Program-made: the position numbers and the translations under genes
Virus record (IMG/VR): IMGVR_UViG_3300036781_000675
Coordinates: 1-26,646 of that record
Length of the DNA stretch: 26,646 nucleotides
DNA from: a virus
Strand: one strand, 5' to 3'
The notes under the pieces: model-generated
Database searches by the model: none
What the model saw: only the letters and a program-made list of their open reading frames with translations
Told to the model about the DNA's origin: nothing
Shown: positions 1 to 5,974 of the stretch, piece by piece
How the letters are laid out: the number at the start of each line of letters is the position of its first letter
Numbering within the stretch: the first letter of the stretch is position 1

Positions 1-476
1 TGCTCGATCAGCATCTCGCGTCGGAAGAAAGTACGCAGGTCCGCCTCGCTTGCGCCGGGCAACGCGGCGAGAAACTCTGCGCGGGAGTCGTAGAGGTCAC
101 CTTGGCCGCCGAAACTGATGGCGACGCCGTCCGCCGCCGCGGCATGAATCTGCACCACGGCTTCGAGCCACAGCAACCGCCTCTCGGCACCGAGCGCACG
201 GAACACCCCCGACATGGCCGCGGCGATCCATGCCCGATGCAGCAGCGTGCGCTCCGACATGCGCGGTCGGGGACGACCTTCCTTTGGCGCCGCGTCAGGC
301 GTTTCCACCAGATCGAGCAACTTCGACACCCATTGCGGTGAGTAGCCATATTGTTTGCCGATCGCTACCGGCTTCATGCCGGCCTCCGACATCGCGAGCA
401 TTTCCCTCGCACGGGCAAGCGACGCCGCGGACGGTCCGCTCGGGCGGCCACGCTTTGGGGTGGTCGGCGAAGTCAT
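1..476 (-). CDS. Helix-turn-helix-like hypothetical protein (3' end outside window)
   Basis: An open minus-strand frame starts at ATG 476 and runs off the left edge, giving 158 complete codons with no stop. The N-terminus is MTSPTTPKRGRPSGPSAA, basic and disordered like an AT-hook-type tail. A helical stretch with AIGKQYGYSPQWVSKLLDL (about residues 38-56) reads like a helix-turn-helix of the resolvase/ParB/terminase-small-subunit type. The remainder is Ala/Leu-rich helix with LLWLEAVVQIHAAAADGV. No family is recognised with certainty. A small terminase subunit, a KorB/ParB-like factor or a plain regulator are all possible. A weak promoter lies just upstream at 495-524. That this reading is a gene rests on its open frame and sensible composition; the alternative minus-strand frame over 8-349 is an arginine/cysteine-rich shadow. 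Confidence 0.65.
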   Translation of the reverse strand, partial: MTSPTTPKRGRPSGPSAASLARAREMLAMSEAGMKPVAIGKQYGYSPQWVSKLLDLVETPDAAPKEGRPRPRMSERTLLHRAWIAAAMSGVFRALGAERRLLWLEAVVQIHAAAADGVAISFGGQGDLYDSRAEFLAALPGASEADLRTFFRREMLIE

Positions 477-494
477 TTCTGACTTAACGAATGT

Positions 495-524
495 ATTATG
501 AAGCGAAAATTTGGCGGACGGCAA
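495..524 (-). promoter_or_regulatory. Possible sigma70-type promoter for the leftward gene at 476
   Basis: On the minus strand TTGCCG (524-519) is followed after 18 bases by CATAAT (500-495), which matches five of six bases of the -10 consensus. The predicted transcript would start about 12 bases before ATG 476. No clear Shine-Dalgarno sequence is present in that short leader. This is a pattern match only. Confidence 0.35.
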
Positions 525-632
525 CTTATCGAGGCACTACGGCATTTGCGTCGCACTATCAGTTTATCCCGGGGGGGATGGACAATTTCCTCAGGACGGG
601 CGATTATTCGCTTATACAATGTTTTTCTCCTT

Positions 633-670
633 GCCTCAGGCCGATCCAACTCGGTCTGAGGCTTCTTTTT
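633..670 (+). terminator. Rho-independent terminator-like hairpin
   Basis: A 12-base arm (633-644) pairs with 651-662 with a single G:U wobble around a 6-base loop, and is followed by TTCTTTTT (663-670). No rightward gene ends upstream of it in the window. It may insulate the control region or end a short transcript; a TATACAAT box sits just before it at about 613-620. Confidence 0.6.
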
Positions 671-690
671 GAGGTATGTTTTTTGATTGC

Positions 691-719
691 AACAACAAAA
701 AACACGCTTCGCGCGTGTT
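691..719 (-). terminator. Rho-independent terminator for the leftward gene 909-1235
   Basis: Arms 701-707 and 713-719 (7 bases, perfect) enclose a 5-base loop. Read leftward, the stem is followed by a T-rich tract (TTTTGTTGTT, 700-691). It lies about 190 bases past the stop of the minus-strand gene at 909, so it is a plausible end for that transcript. Confidence 0.5.
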
Positions 720-908
720 CGGAGGCGGCGCGCGCGACTGCGGGCGAAGCGTCACGGCCGCCACAACCTGGATGACGATGTGCCCGGAGCGATCACGTCC
801 GCCACCGTGCTTTAAGCGCCGAACTCACCTTCATGAACCGCCGCTCCCATTCGTCAGCCAGCCCTTGGTGACGACGCCAGCGCCAGCGGCAGAACAGCGA
901 CCAAAGCG

Positions 909-1235
909 TCATGAATCGCCGGCCTCCATGCGACGCAACCGTTCTCGCGACGCTGCCGAGCGGGCCGCGTGATACTCGGCATCGGTCTCGAGATGCTTCA
1001 GGAAGGCCGCGCGGATCCGGGCCAGTTCGTCGTCGAGAACGACGACCGGTTCGCCGTACAGCAGCGCCTTGGCGCGCCGGAGCCGGATGCCGAACTCCTT
1101 CGCGGCCAGGCACAACGCATGTTCCGTCGTGTGCCCACGGTTGCGGATCGACAGGACCGCTTCGTCAAACAGCTTTGACGCCTGGCGGGTCTTGTCGTCG
1201 TCGGAATTGTGAGACCAAGTCACCGCCGTCTCCAT
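909..1235 (-). CDS. Small hypothetical phage protein
   Basis: 108 residues, mostly helical and charged. The segment HALCLAAKEFGIRLRRAKAL (about residues 39-58) suggests a helix-turn-helix-like fold, and the C-terminus (about 68-104) is rich in Arg, Glu and Ala and may be coiled. ATG 1235 was chosen because AAGGA lies about 10 bases upstream. The overlapping ATG at 1242 opens a different, less plausible frame. The gene lies downstream of the Cro-like gene on the same strand and may be co-transcribed with it. A perfect 9-base inverted repeat overlaps its ribosome binding region. No family recognised. Confidence 0.6.
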   Translation of the reverse strand: METAVTWSHNSDDDKTRQASKLFDEAVLSIRNRGHTTEHALCLAAKEFGIRLRRAKALLYGEPVVVLDDELARIRAAFLKHLETDAEYHAARSAASRERLRRMEAGDS

Positions 1236-1261
1236 CGGTCATGTTCCTTTCGGACCGATGG
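1232..1261. promoter_or_regulatory. Inverted repeat spanning a ribosome binding site
   Basis: CCATCGGTC (1232-1240) and GACCGATGG (1253-1261) are perfect 9-base inverted arms with a 12-base spacer. The spacer contains the Shine-Dalgarno AAGGA of the leftward gene at 1235, and the left arm overlaps its start codon. It could be a translational hairpin or an operator. Confidence 0.45.
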
Positions 1262-1346
1262 TGATGGAGGTGACGCGGCGACAGTTTGTGAGTGCGGACG
1301 GAAGAAGGCCCCGCAGTGGATGGCGGGTCGAACCAATGTGCGGATA

Positions 1347-1364
1347 CCCGGGTTGCGCCCCGGG
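1347..1364 (-). other. GC hairpin just after the cro-like stop codon
   Basis: Two CCCGGG copies (1347-1352 and 1359-1364) can pair across a 6-base loop. They lie within a few bases downstream of the leftward stop codon at 1367-1369. No T-run follows, so it may stabilise or attenuate the transcript rather than end it. Confidence 0.3.
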
Positions 1365-1366
1365 CA

Positions 1367-1651
1367 TCACGCGATCCCGCTGTGCGGCCCTTGCGCGCCG
1401 CCAGCAGTTGAACGATTGCCCCTCCTAGGGTCGACTTTGGGTGCCGCAGTGATCCCCATGTGCTGGTCGACAAAATCCTCCGGGGTCACTTGGCCCTTGG
1501 TGGCTTCGCGGATGCGATGAAGAATTTCTGGCGATGGAAATCGGCGGCCATGCCGATAATTGTGAATGGCCTGTTTAGTTAGGAAGCCAACAACCTCGGC
1601 GAACTGCCTTGAGGTCAAACCGCGTGCGCGAAGGTAGGGGTCTAGCTGCAT
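1367..1651 (-). CDS. Cro-like helix-turn-helix regulator
   Basis: 94 residues. The N-terminal 60 residues (MQLDPYLRARGLTSRQFAEV, then helices ending near TPEDF) fit a Cro/cI-type helix-turn-helix: SRQFAEVVGFLTKQAIHNY is the likely turn-recognition pair. It is divergent from the repressor-like gene at 1738, the classic arrangement of a lambdoid immunity switch. The C-terminal third is basic and probably disordered. The start at ATG 1651 lies only about 8 bases from a good -10 box, so the mRNA may be leaderless, and no Shine-Dalgarno is seen. It probably represses the divergent promoter and favours lytic growth, by analogy with Cro; this role is inferred from position. Confidence 0.75.
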   Translation of the reverse strand: MQLDPYLRARGLTSRQFAEVVGFLTKQAIHNYRHGRRFPSPEILHRIREATKGQVTPEDFVDQHMGITAAPKVDPRRGNRSTAGGAQGPHSGIA

Positions 1652-1737
1652 GATAGAAAAGTAAACATTATGTGGATCGTCTAGTCAATAGATCAGTGAC
1701 CGACAGCGGTAATCAGATCGTTTACTGCTTGCCGTCG
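1652..1737. promoter_or_regulatory. Divergent operator/promoter region of the immunity switch
   Basis: This 86-base gap separates the Cro-like and repressor-like genes and is richer in A+T than its surroundings. It contains GTAAAC (1661-1666) and the inverse GTTTAC (about 1719-1724), and imperfect inverted arms around GATCAGTGACC and GGTAATCAGATC. These are candidate operator half-sites. The exact sites cannot be assigned by eye. Confidence 0.4.
1660..1688 (-). promoter_or_regulatory. Promoter for the cro-like gene
   Basis: Minus strand TTGACT (1688-1683), a 17-base spacer, then TTTACT (1665-1660). The -35 matches five of six consensus bases. The expected transcription start falls at or within a few bases of ATG 1651, implying a leaderless transcript. 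It sits in the AT-rich gap between the two divergent regulators. Confidence 0.55.
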
Positions 1738-2127
1738 ATGAATCAAGGACCCTACCCGAACCATCTGGCTGAGTACATGCTTTCAAGCGGCATTCGGGAT
1801 CCAGACTTGGCAAACAAGGTTGGGGTCTCGAAGCAGCAGATTTTCAATCTGCGACGATGGCACCGTAAGCTGACCGTCGAATGGGCCAAGCGGCTCGCAC
1901 CGCATCTTAAGGTATCATGGGAGCGGCTGATCACGGGGGCTCCGGCGCAGGCTACCGATCAGGAGCGCGAGGAGCTGCTGGCTTTTTTTGAGACCATGGA
2001 CGAGGCTCAGCGCAAAGCGCTTCTCGCCATGGCCCGCGTCGTAACGCGCAGAGAGACAGTTGAACTTGCGCCCTCTGATTCGCCCACCAAGCCGGGCGGA
2101 TGCGTAATGCCGCTGCGAAGGATGTAG
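1738..2127 (+). CDS. Short XRE-family repressor (CI-like, no peptidase domain)
   Basis: 129 residues from ATG 1738. The helix-turn-helix is DLANKVGVSKQQIFNLRRW (about residues 23-41). It is followed by a wing-like WAKRLAPHLKVSWERLI. The helix QEREELLAFFETMDEAQRKA (about 73-92) resembles the C-terminal oligomerisation helix of short alphaproteobacterial prophage repressors. There is no S24 peptidase domain, so RecA-stimulated self-cleavage is not expected and induction must work otherwise. A GTG at 1672 would add 22 residues but covers the operator region, so ATG 1738 is preferred although no Shine-Dalgarno is obvious. The stop is three bases before the next gene, so the two are probably co-transcribed. 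Confidence 0.75.
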   Translation: MNQGPYPNHLAEYMLSSGIRDPDLANKVGVSKQQIFNLRRWHRKLTVEWAKRLAPHLKVSWERLITGAPAQATDQEREELLAFFETMDEAQRKALLAMARVVTRRETVELAPSDSPTKPGGCVMPLRRM

Positions 2128-2130
2128 ACA

Positions 2131-2580
2131 ATGAGTTCGCTGCTGCTGCCTGTCGCAATCGTTGTGGCGGCCATAGCGGCGGTGGTGCCGCATCAGGCGG
2201 CTTATTCTCAGGGGATCTGCCTGGAGGGCTCCAGGCTCCTGGATAGGGAGGTGGCTATTTCGGTCGACCGCGAGACCTCGGACGAAGCCAGATATGAAAA
2301 CGACTATATGGAGTCGATGCTCAAGAAACCGGGGGTGGAGCGCCGGCGGATGACAGCGGTGTGGCCGGCATTGCGGGACAACATGTACAACCGTCCTGGT
2401 GCGAAATTTCCATTTGTCCCGCAATCGGTCGCCGACGAAGTGAAAAAGGTCTGCAAGCCGGGCACAAAGGTGCAAATCAAGGAATTGCGATACAGCTCCG
2501 GCATAGCCGCCGAAATTTGCGACCTCGGAAAGTCCGTCATCGTGTTTGGATCTTCAGTTATCTGCGCCGTCCGCGACTGA
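2131..2580 (+). CDS. Exported small protein co-transcribed with the repressor
   Basis: 149 residues. Residues 1-27 are hydrophobic (MSSLLLPVAIVVAAIAAVV at the start) and end in AYSQG, consistent with a signal peptide, although the usual basic n-region is missing. Four cysteines follow, at about 30, 108, 130 and 145, suggesting two disulfides in the periplasm. Translation start ATG 2131 has AAGGA 8 bases upstream, and the gap to the repressor stop is only three bases. No family is recognised. Position beside a lysogeny repressor suggests expression from the silent prophage, as for lysogenic-conversion or superinfection-exclusion genes; that is inference. Confidence 0.7.
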   Translation: MSSLLLPVAIVVAAIAAVVPHQAAYSQGICLEGSRLLDREVAISVDRETSDEARYENDYMESMLKKPGVERRRMTAVWPALRDNMYNRPGAKFPFVPQSVADEVKKVCKPGTKVQIKELRYSSGIAAEICDLGKSVIVFGSSVICAVRD

Positions 2581-2667
2581 CGCGTCGGCCTCGCTGATCA
2601 TCTCGCGACTGATCCTATAGTTTCATTCCGTGCCAAACGCTATTGCGGGTGCGCGATCGCAAAGCGT

Positions 2668-2684
2668 GATATGGTCATCATATC
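2668..2684. promoter_or_regulatory. Perfect palindrome upstream of alpA
   Basis: GATATG and CATATC are perfect 6-base arms separated by GTCAT. The site lies about 13 bases upstream of the -35 box of the alpA promoter, a typical operator position. Confidence 0.4.
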
Positions 2685-2696
2685 GTTGACGACGAG

Positions 2697-2725
2697 TTGA
2701 CCAAGGTCCACGTTTTGATTACCAT
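2697..2725 (+). promoter_or_regulatory. Promoter for alpA
   Basis: TTGACC (2697-2702), 17-base spacer, TACCAT (2720-2725). The -35 matches five of six consensus bases and the -10 four of six. Transcription would start about 40 bases before ATG 2771. Confidence 0.5.
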
Positions 2726-2770
2726 AAAAAGGATCAAGCTGGTGAGGCTCAACCGGCGAAGGAATTGGTC

Positions 2771-3067
2771 ATGTCTGAACCTGGCGAACCGCCATCGCAC
2801 TGGCCGGCCCTTCTCGACGTCACCTCGGTCACACGCGAGACGGGGTTTAGCAAGACGAAGATCTACCGGATGATGGCCGAGCAGCCGCCCCAATTTCCGC
2901 GTGCATGCAAAGCCGGTGGATCCACCGTGTGGCACGCTGCGGAGGTCTGGCAGTGGATCGCCAACCGGCCCCGAGTCAGCGTGCGCACGCAGAGGCCAGC
3001 CGCTCCCACGCCGCCGCAAACACCCCATCAGCCAGCACGGCAACGAGGCTCTGTGCAGGTGGGTTAG
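2771..3067 (+). CDS. AlpA-family transcriptional regulator / excisionase-like protein
   Basis: 98 residues. The pattern LLDVTSVTRETGFSKTKIYR, then FPRACKAGGSTVWHAAEVWQ and WIANR (about residues 15-67), is the AlpA/MerR-like winged-helix signature. Members activate the integrase of P4-like elements or act as recombination directionality factors. Start ATG 2771 is favoured over TTG 2765 because AAGGA is about 7 bases upstream of the ATG. The C-terminus (about 68-98) is Pro/Gln/Arg-rich and probably disordered. It converges on the integrase with a 34-base gap, so it most likely controls excision or integrase activity. Confidence 0.85.
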   Translation: MSEPGEPPSHWPALLDVTSVTRETGFSKTKIYRMMAEQPPQFPRACKAGGSTVWHAAEVWQWIANRPRVSVRTQRPAAPTPPQTPHQPARQRGSVQVG

Positions 3068-3101
3068 TCGTTCAGGTGGCGAAATCACGAAGCTGAACCA
3101 G

Positions 3102-4298
3102 CTACCGCCGCGGCAGGCCCATCAGCCGCTCGAGCGGCATGGCCCCGTGCAGCAGCAGATCCGCCCACACCTGGGCCAGTTCCCGACGTCTCTCCATGTG
3201 CAGAGCCCGGTTGTAGGCAGATTCAACCGTATCCTTCGGTGAGTGTGCCAGCATGAGATCGATCACCGCGCGATCAGCGCGGTGACGTTCATTCATGATC
3301 GTCGAAAACGCCGAGCGAAAGCCATGCGGCACGTGCTGCCCTTGATATCCGGCCTGGTTCAACAGATGGCCGATCACGTTCTCCGACATGGGCCGGTGCG
3401 CATGGCGGACCGAGGGAAACAACAGTCGCCCGCGGCCGGCCAAGGTTAGCGCGCACTGCACGGTCTCAACCGCCTGGCGCGACAATGGAACCTGGTGTTC
3501 GCGGCCCATTTTGGTGCGCTCGGCCGGGATGCGCCACAGCGGCTCGGCACCGTCCAGCCGCTCGAATTCTGACCGGTCAGCGCCGCGCAGCTCGCCGCCG
3601 CGGACGGCGGTCAATGCGATCAGCCTCAGGCCAAGACGCGTCGTCGGCTGCGCCGGGACAGCATCGGCCGCGGCGAGTACCGCCCTTATCCCTGCGACGT
3701 CGATGATGGCAGCCTGCTTGCTCCTGACCGCCCGCTTTAGCGCGGGCTTCACGATCGCGGCCGGGTCCGTCTCGCACAGTCCCGACGCGATGGCGTGGAC
3801 AAACACCGCCGATACACGCTGGCGCACGCGGTGCGCCGTCTCGATCGCGCCGCGGCGCTCGATCTGACGCAGGACGTGCAGTACTTCCGGCGCGGTGATG
3901 GTCGCGATCGCCACACCGCCGAGCGTCGGAAAAATGTCTCGCTCGAGGGTGTGTATCACGTCGCGGGCGTGGATCGGTTTCCACCGCGCCTGGTGCTGCT
4001 CTTGCCAGGCGCGGGCGACGTCTTCGAAGGTGACCGCCGTCGGCTTGCGGACGAGTGCGGGGTTACGTCCCGCCTGCTTGGCCTCCCTGGCGCGATCGCG
4101 CGCCGCGCGTGCCTCGGCCAGACCGACCTCGGGATAATGCCCGACCGTCAGCGTCTGCTCTTTGCCGTCCAGGTCGTAGCGGACACGCCAGATTCTGGTG
4201 CCTGCCGGCGTGACATAGAGGTAGAGCCCATGGCTGTCGGTCAGCTTGTAGGGGCGATCCTGGCCCTTGGCTCGTCGGACTGTGGGCTCTGACAGCAA
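3102..4298 (-). CDS. int: P4-type tyrosine integrase
   Basis: 398 residues, normal for the family. The N-terminal DUF4102-type arm-binding domain (about 1-90) contains YKLTDSHGLYLYVTPAGTRI. A core-binding SAM-like domain covers about 88-175. The catalytic domain shows Arg233 in TAVRGGELRGA, Lys263 in RTKMGREHQ, the HGFR box with His325 and Arg328, His352 in LAHS, and the nucleophile Tyr362 in AYNRA. All six expected residues are present, so it should be active. The start appears to be TTG 4298: no in-frame ATG exists before an upstream stop, the N-terminus matches the family, and AAAAAAGGGA lies upstream. A perfect 10-base inverted repeat abuts the start. It carries out site-specific integration and, with AlpA, excision. 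Confidence 0.95.
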   Translation of the reverse strand: MLSEPTVRRAKGQDRPYKLTDSHGLYLYVTPAGTRIWRVRYDLDGKEQTLTVGHYPEVGLAEARAARDRAREAKQAGRNPALVRKPTAVTFEDVARAWQEQHQARWKPIHARDVIHTLERDIFPTLGGVAIATITAPEVLHVLRQIERRGAIETAHRVRQRVSAVFVHAIASGLCETDPAAIVKPALKRAVRSKQAAIIDVAGIRAVLAAADAVPAQPTTRLGLRLIALTAVRGGELRGADRSEFERLDGAEPLWRIPAERTKMGREHQVPLSRQAVETVQCALTLAGRGRLLFPSVRHAHRPMSENVIGHLLNQAGYQGQHVPHGFRSAFSTIMNERHRADRAVIDLMLAHSPKDTVESAYNRALHMERRRELAQVWADLLLHGAMPLERLMGLPRR

Positions 4299-4339
4299 AC
4301 CGGGTATATCCCTTTTTTATGTGCCCGGTTATACCCGGT
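4299..4339. promoter_or_regulatory. Inverted repeat immediately upstream of int
   Basis: ACCGGGTATA (4299-4308) and TATACCCGGT (4330-4339) are perfect 10-base arms with a 21-base spacer containing the T-rich Shine-Dalgarno complement and another CCCGGTT. The repeat begins next to the TTG start of the integrase. It could be a translational hairpin, an operator for autoregulation, or an arm-type binding site. Confidence 0.55.
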
Positions 4340-4642
4340 GCTCCATGCGACGAAACGGAACCGTTTAGAACGGATTGGGACGTCAAACCCGCAGAATGTC
4401 AAGAGTTACCGGTCTATTTGGGACGGTTTGGAACTGCATGGGACGGGCAGGTGACGGAGGCACCGTCCGCAGCCACTAATCGTCTAATGACTTGAATAGA
4501 CTGATATATTGTTCCGGACTATTTCGAATGTGCCCCTCTGCATACCCGCTTTTCTGCGGTCCAAAGCGCTCTCGAAACAAGCCCTTGCCGGTGCTGGCGG
4601 CATGGCGGACAGTTCGGGTTTCAGGGAACCGACGGGCGCAGA
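4340..4642. other. Intergenic region between int and the HNH gene, with short repeats
   Basis: No gene is seen. GGGACG occurs three times in the same orientation (about 4377-4382, 4412-4417 and 4440-4445), twice preceded by TTGG-like bases, and AACGG-AA-CCGTT forms a small palindrome near 4355-4366. GTCTA and TAGAC flank 4482-4500. Such a cluster beside a P4-type integrase is where attP and integrase arm sites are expected, but no tRNA-like sequence or core site could be identified. Confidence 0.4.
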
Positions 4643-5119
4643 ATGCCGATCCGCGCAGAGTTGCAGAAGCTATACCCGCCGGACTGGCCACAGATCAGCA
4701 ACCACATCCGGTTCGTGCGCGCGGGTGGGCGCTGCGAACAGTGCGGCCGCCCGCACGGCGAATTCATCATCTGCTATCCGGACGGGCGGTGGAGAAAAAT
4801 TCGCGGGCGCCAGTGGTACGACGCTTGCGGCGCACCACTGGCGGGATCTCCGGATCCAGGGGCGTTCGAGGACGAAGGCATGACATGGGTGGTCCTGGCC
4901 TGTGCGCATCTCGACCATGATCCGACGAACAACGACCCTGCCGACGACTATGCCAACCTGCAGGCGTTATGCCAGCGCTGCCACATGAACCACGATCGCG
5001 AGCACCATCGCCGGCAGATCTATTTCAGCCACCGCGCGCGCCTCGCGATCGGCGATTTCTTTTACGGCCTCTATGAGGAGCTGCGCCATGTCTCCTCTCC
5101 CTATCCGTGGAATCGCTGA
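4643..5119 (+). CDS. HNH endonuclease-type zinc protein
   Basis: 158 residues. A zinc pair CEQCGRPHGE (Cys31, Cys34) is followed by the HNH core LACAHLDHDPTNN (His89, Asp91, His92), Asn105 in NLQALCQRCH, and Cys110, Cys113 with His114 and His117. This is the beta-beta-alpha-metal fold in which the first His of the core and the Asn support DNA cleavage. The region 44-80 is an insertion carrying an extra Cys62. It sits between the integrase and the partition locus, and could be a homing-like nuclease or a DNA-processing enzyme of the element. ATG 4643 is the start given by the frame; the GC-rich upstream shows no strong Shine-Dalgarno. Confidence 0.8.
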   Translation: MPIRAELQKLYPPDWPQISNHIRFVRAGGRCEQCGRPHGEFIICYPDGRWRKIRGRQWYDACGAPLAGSPDPGAFEDEGMTWVVLACAHLDHDPTNNDPADDYANLQALCQRCHMNHDREHHRRQIYFSHRARLAIGDFFYGLYEELRHVSSPYPWNR

Positions 5120-5133
5120 CCGCCTGTCCGTCT

Positions 5134-5245
5134 GTCGCCATGGTGGATTGGCTTCTGACCGTCATGGCTTCATGTCTTCATGGAGACATGTCGCCATGGT
5201 GGATTGGCTTCTGACCGTCATGGCTTCATGTCTTCCTGGAGACAT
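5134..5245. repeat. 56-bp tandem direct repeat upstream of parA (candidate parS/operator)
   Basis: Copy one is 5134-5189 and copy two 5190-5245; they differ at one base. Each copy begins GTCGCCATGGTGG and ends with a short hairpin, CATGTCT and AGACATG around a 6-base loop (the last G of each is supplied by the following base). The pair begins 14 bases after the stop of the HNH gene and ends 35 bases before parA ATG. Type Ib partition loci commonly carry centromere or operator repeats in exactly this position. Confidence 0.75.
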
Positions 5246-5280
5246 GCTATCAAGGCGGAACCACCTTGGGGGCTCAGCCG

Positions 5281-5973
5281 ATGATCACGTGGGCGCTGAT
5301 CGCGCAAAAAGGCGGCGCGGGGAAAACCACCCTTGCGCTGCACCTTGCCTATGAGGCCGCCAGCGCGGGCAAGCGCACGCTGCTGATCGATCTGGATCAA
5401 CAGGCCTCGGCCGCGCACTGGGCGGACCGGCGCGCCGCCGACGTGGCGGTGGACTTCGGCGTTGCCGCGGGGAACTCGGGGAACATACGCGCGACAATCG
5501 CCGGCGCACGCGCGGAGGGGATCGAGATGTGCATCATTGATACCGCGCCGAACGCGGATATGGCCGGGCTCGCCGCGGCGAAGGTCGCGGACCTCGTCCT
5601 GATACCCTGCCGACCATACAGCCTCGACATCGACGCCGTCGGCGCCACCGTCGATGTCTGCCGGCTGGCGAGGCGGCCCTATCTCGTCGTGTTGAACGCC
5701 ACGCCGATCCGCTCGCGCGTGGTGGCGGAAACGCGCGAGGTCATGGAAGGTTGGGGTGCCCCGGTCTGTCCAATGGTGATCAGCGAGCGCGTGGCACTGA
5801 AGCACTGCATGACGGACGGCCGCGTGGTGCAGGAATATGAACCCCACGGCGCCGCCGCCGCTGAGATCGCCACGTTGTATCGCTACCTGACAGGGGGCAA
5901 TGCTCTCTCCTTGACCGGGCCCCGTTCGTCCCGGCAGGCCGGCGAACTGCTTTGCCCAGCCGGAGGCGTCTGA
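5281..5973 (+). CDS. parA: ParA-family partition ATPase (type Ib)
   Basis: 230 residues. The deviant Walker A motif is KGGAGKTT at residues 10-17, LLIDLDQQASA supplies the second nucleotide-binding motif near 36-46, and CIIDTAPNADMAG (about 83-95) is the Walker B region. There is no N-terminal helix-turn-helix extension, which classifies it as the short type Ib group. Such proteins form ATP-dependent gradients on the nucleoid and move a centromere-ParB complex. ATG 5281 is preferred to TTG 5266. The stop is one base before the parB-like gene, so the two form an operon, and a 56-bp tandem repeat lies directly upstream. Its presence suggests a plasmid-like phase of the element. Confidence 0.9.
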   Translation: MITWALIAQKGGAGKTTLALHLAYEAASAGKRTLLIDLDQQASAAHWADRRAADVAVDFGVAAGNSGNIRATIAGARAEGIEMCIIDTAPNADMAGLAAAKVADLVLIPCRPYSLDIDAVGATVDVCRLARRPYLVVLNATPIRSRVVAETREVMEGWGAPVCPMVISERVALKHCMTDGRVVQEYEPHGAAAAEIATLYRYLTGGNALSLTGPRSSRQAGELLCPAGGV

Positions 5974-5974
5974 A

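Larger units (their letters stand above)
477..908. other. Non-coding stretch with two hairpins
   Basis: No convincing protein frame was found here. The frames that are open on the plus strand (491-775, 676-972) have implausible composition. The region contains a possible leftward promoter, a rightward terminator-like hairpin (633-670) and a leftward terminator-like hairpin (691-719). Its AT content is higher than that of the surrounding genes. Confidence 0.5.

Noticed and set aside
8-349. Minus-strand 113-codon frame
   Set aside because: Cys/Arg-rich shadow; the frame starting at 476 gives a sensible protein over the same DNA.
1209-1520. Plus-strand frame with CECGRKK and LCGPC, a possible zinc ribbon
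   Set aside because: It begins with GTG without a ribosome site, runs through the Cro-like gene on the opposite strand and has no recognisable fold. The four cysteines could be chance.
4560-4640. Possible tRNA or tRNA fragment near the integrase
   Set aside because: No cloverleaf could be folded and no conserved TTCGAxTC loop was found; only short GC-rich complementarities exist.
5134-5245. CRISPR array
   Set aside because: The two 56-bp copies are directly adjacent without spacers and there are no cas genes.
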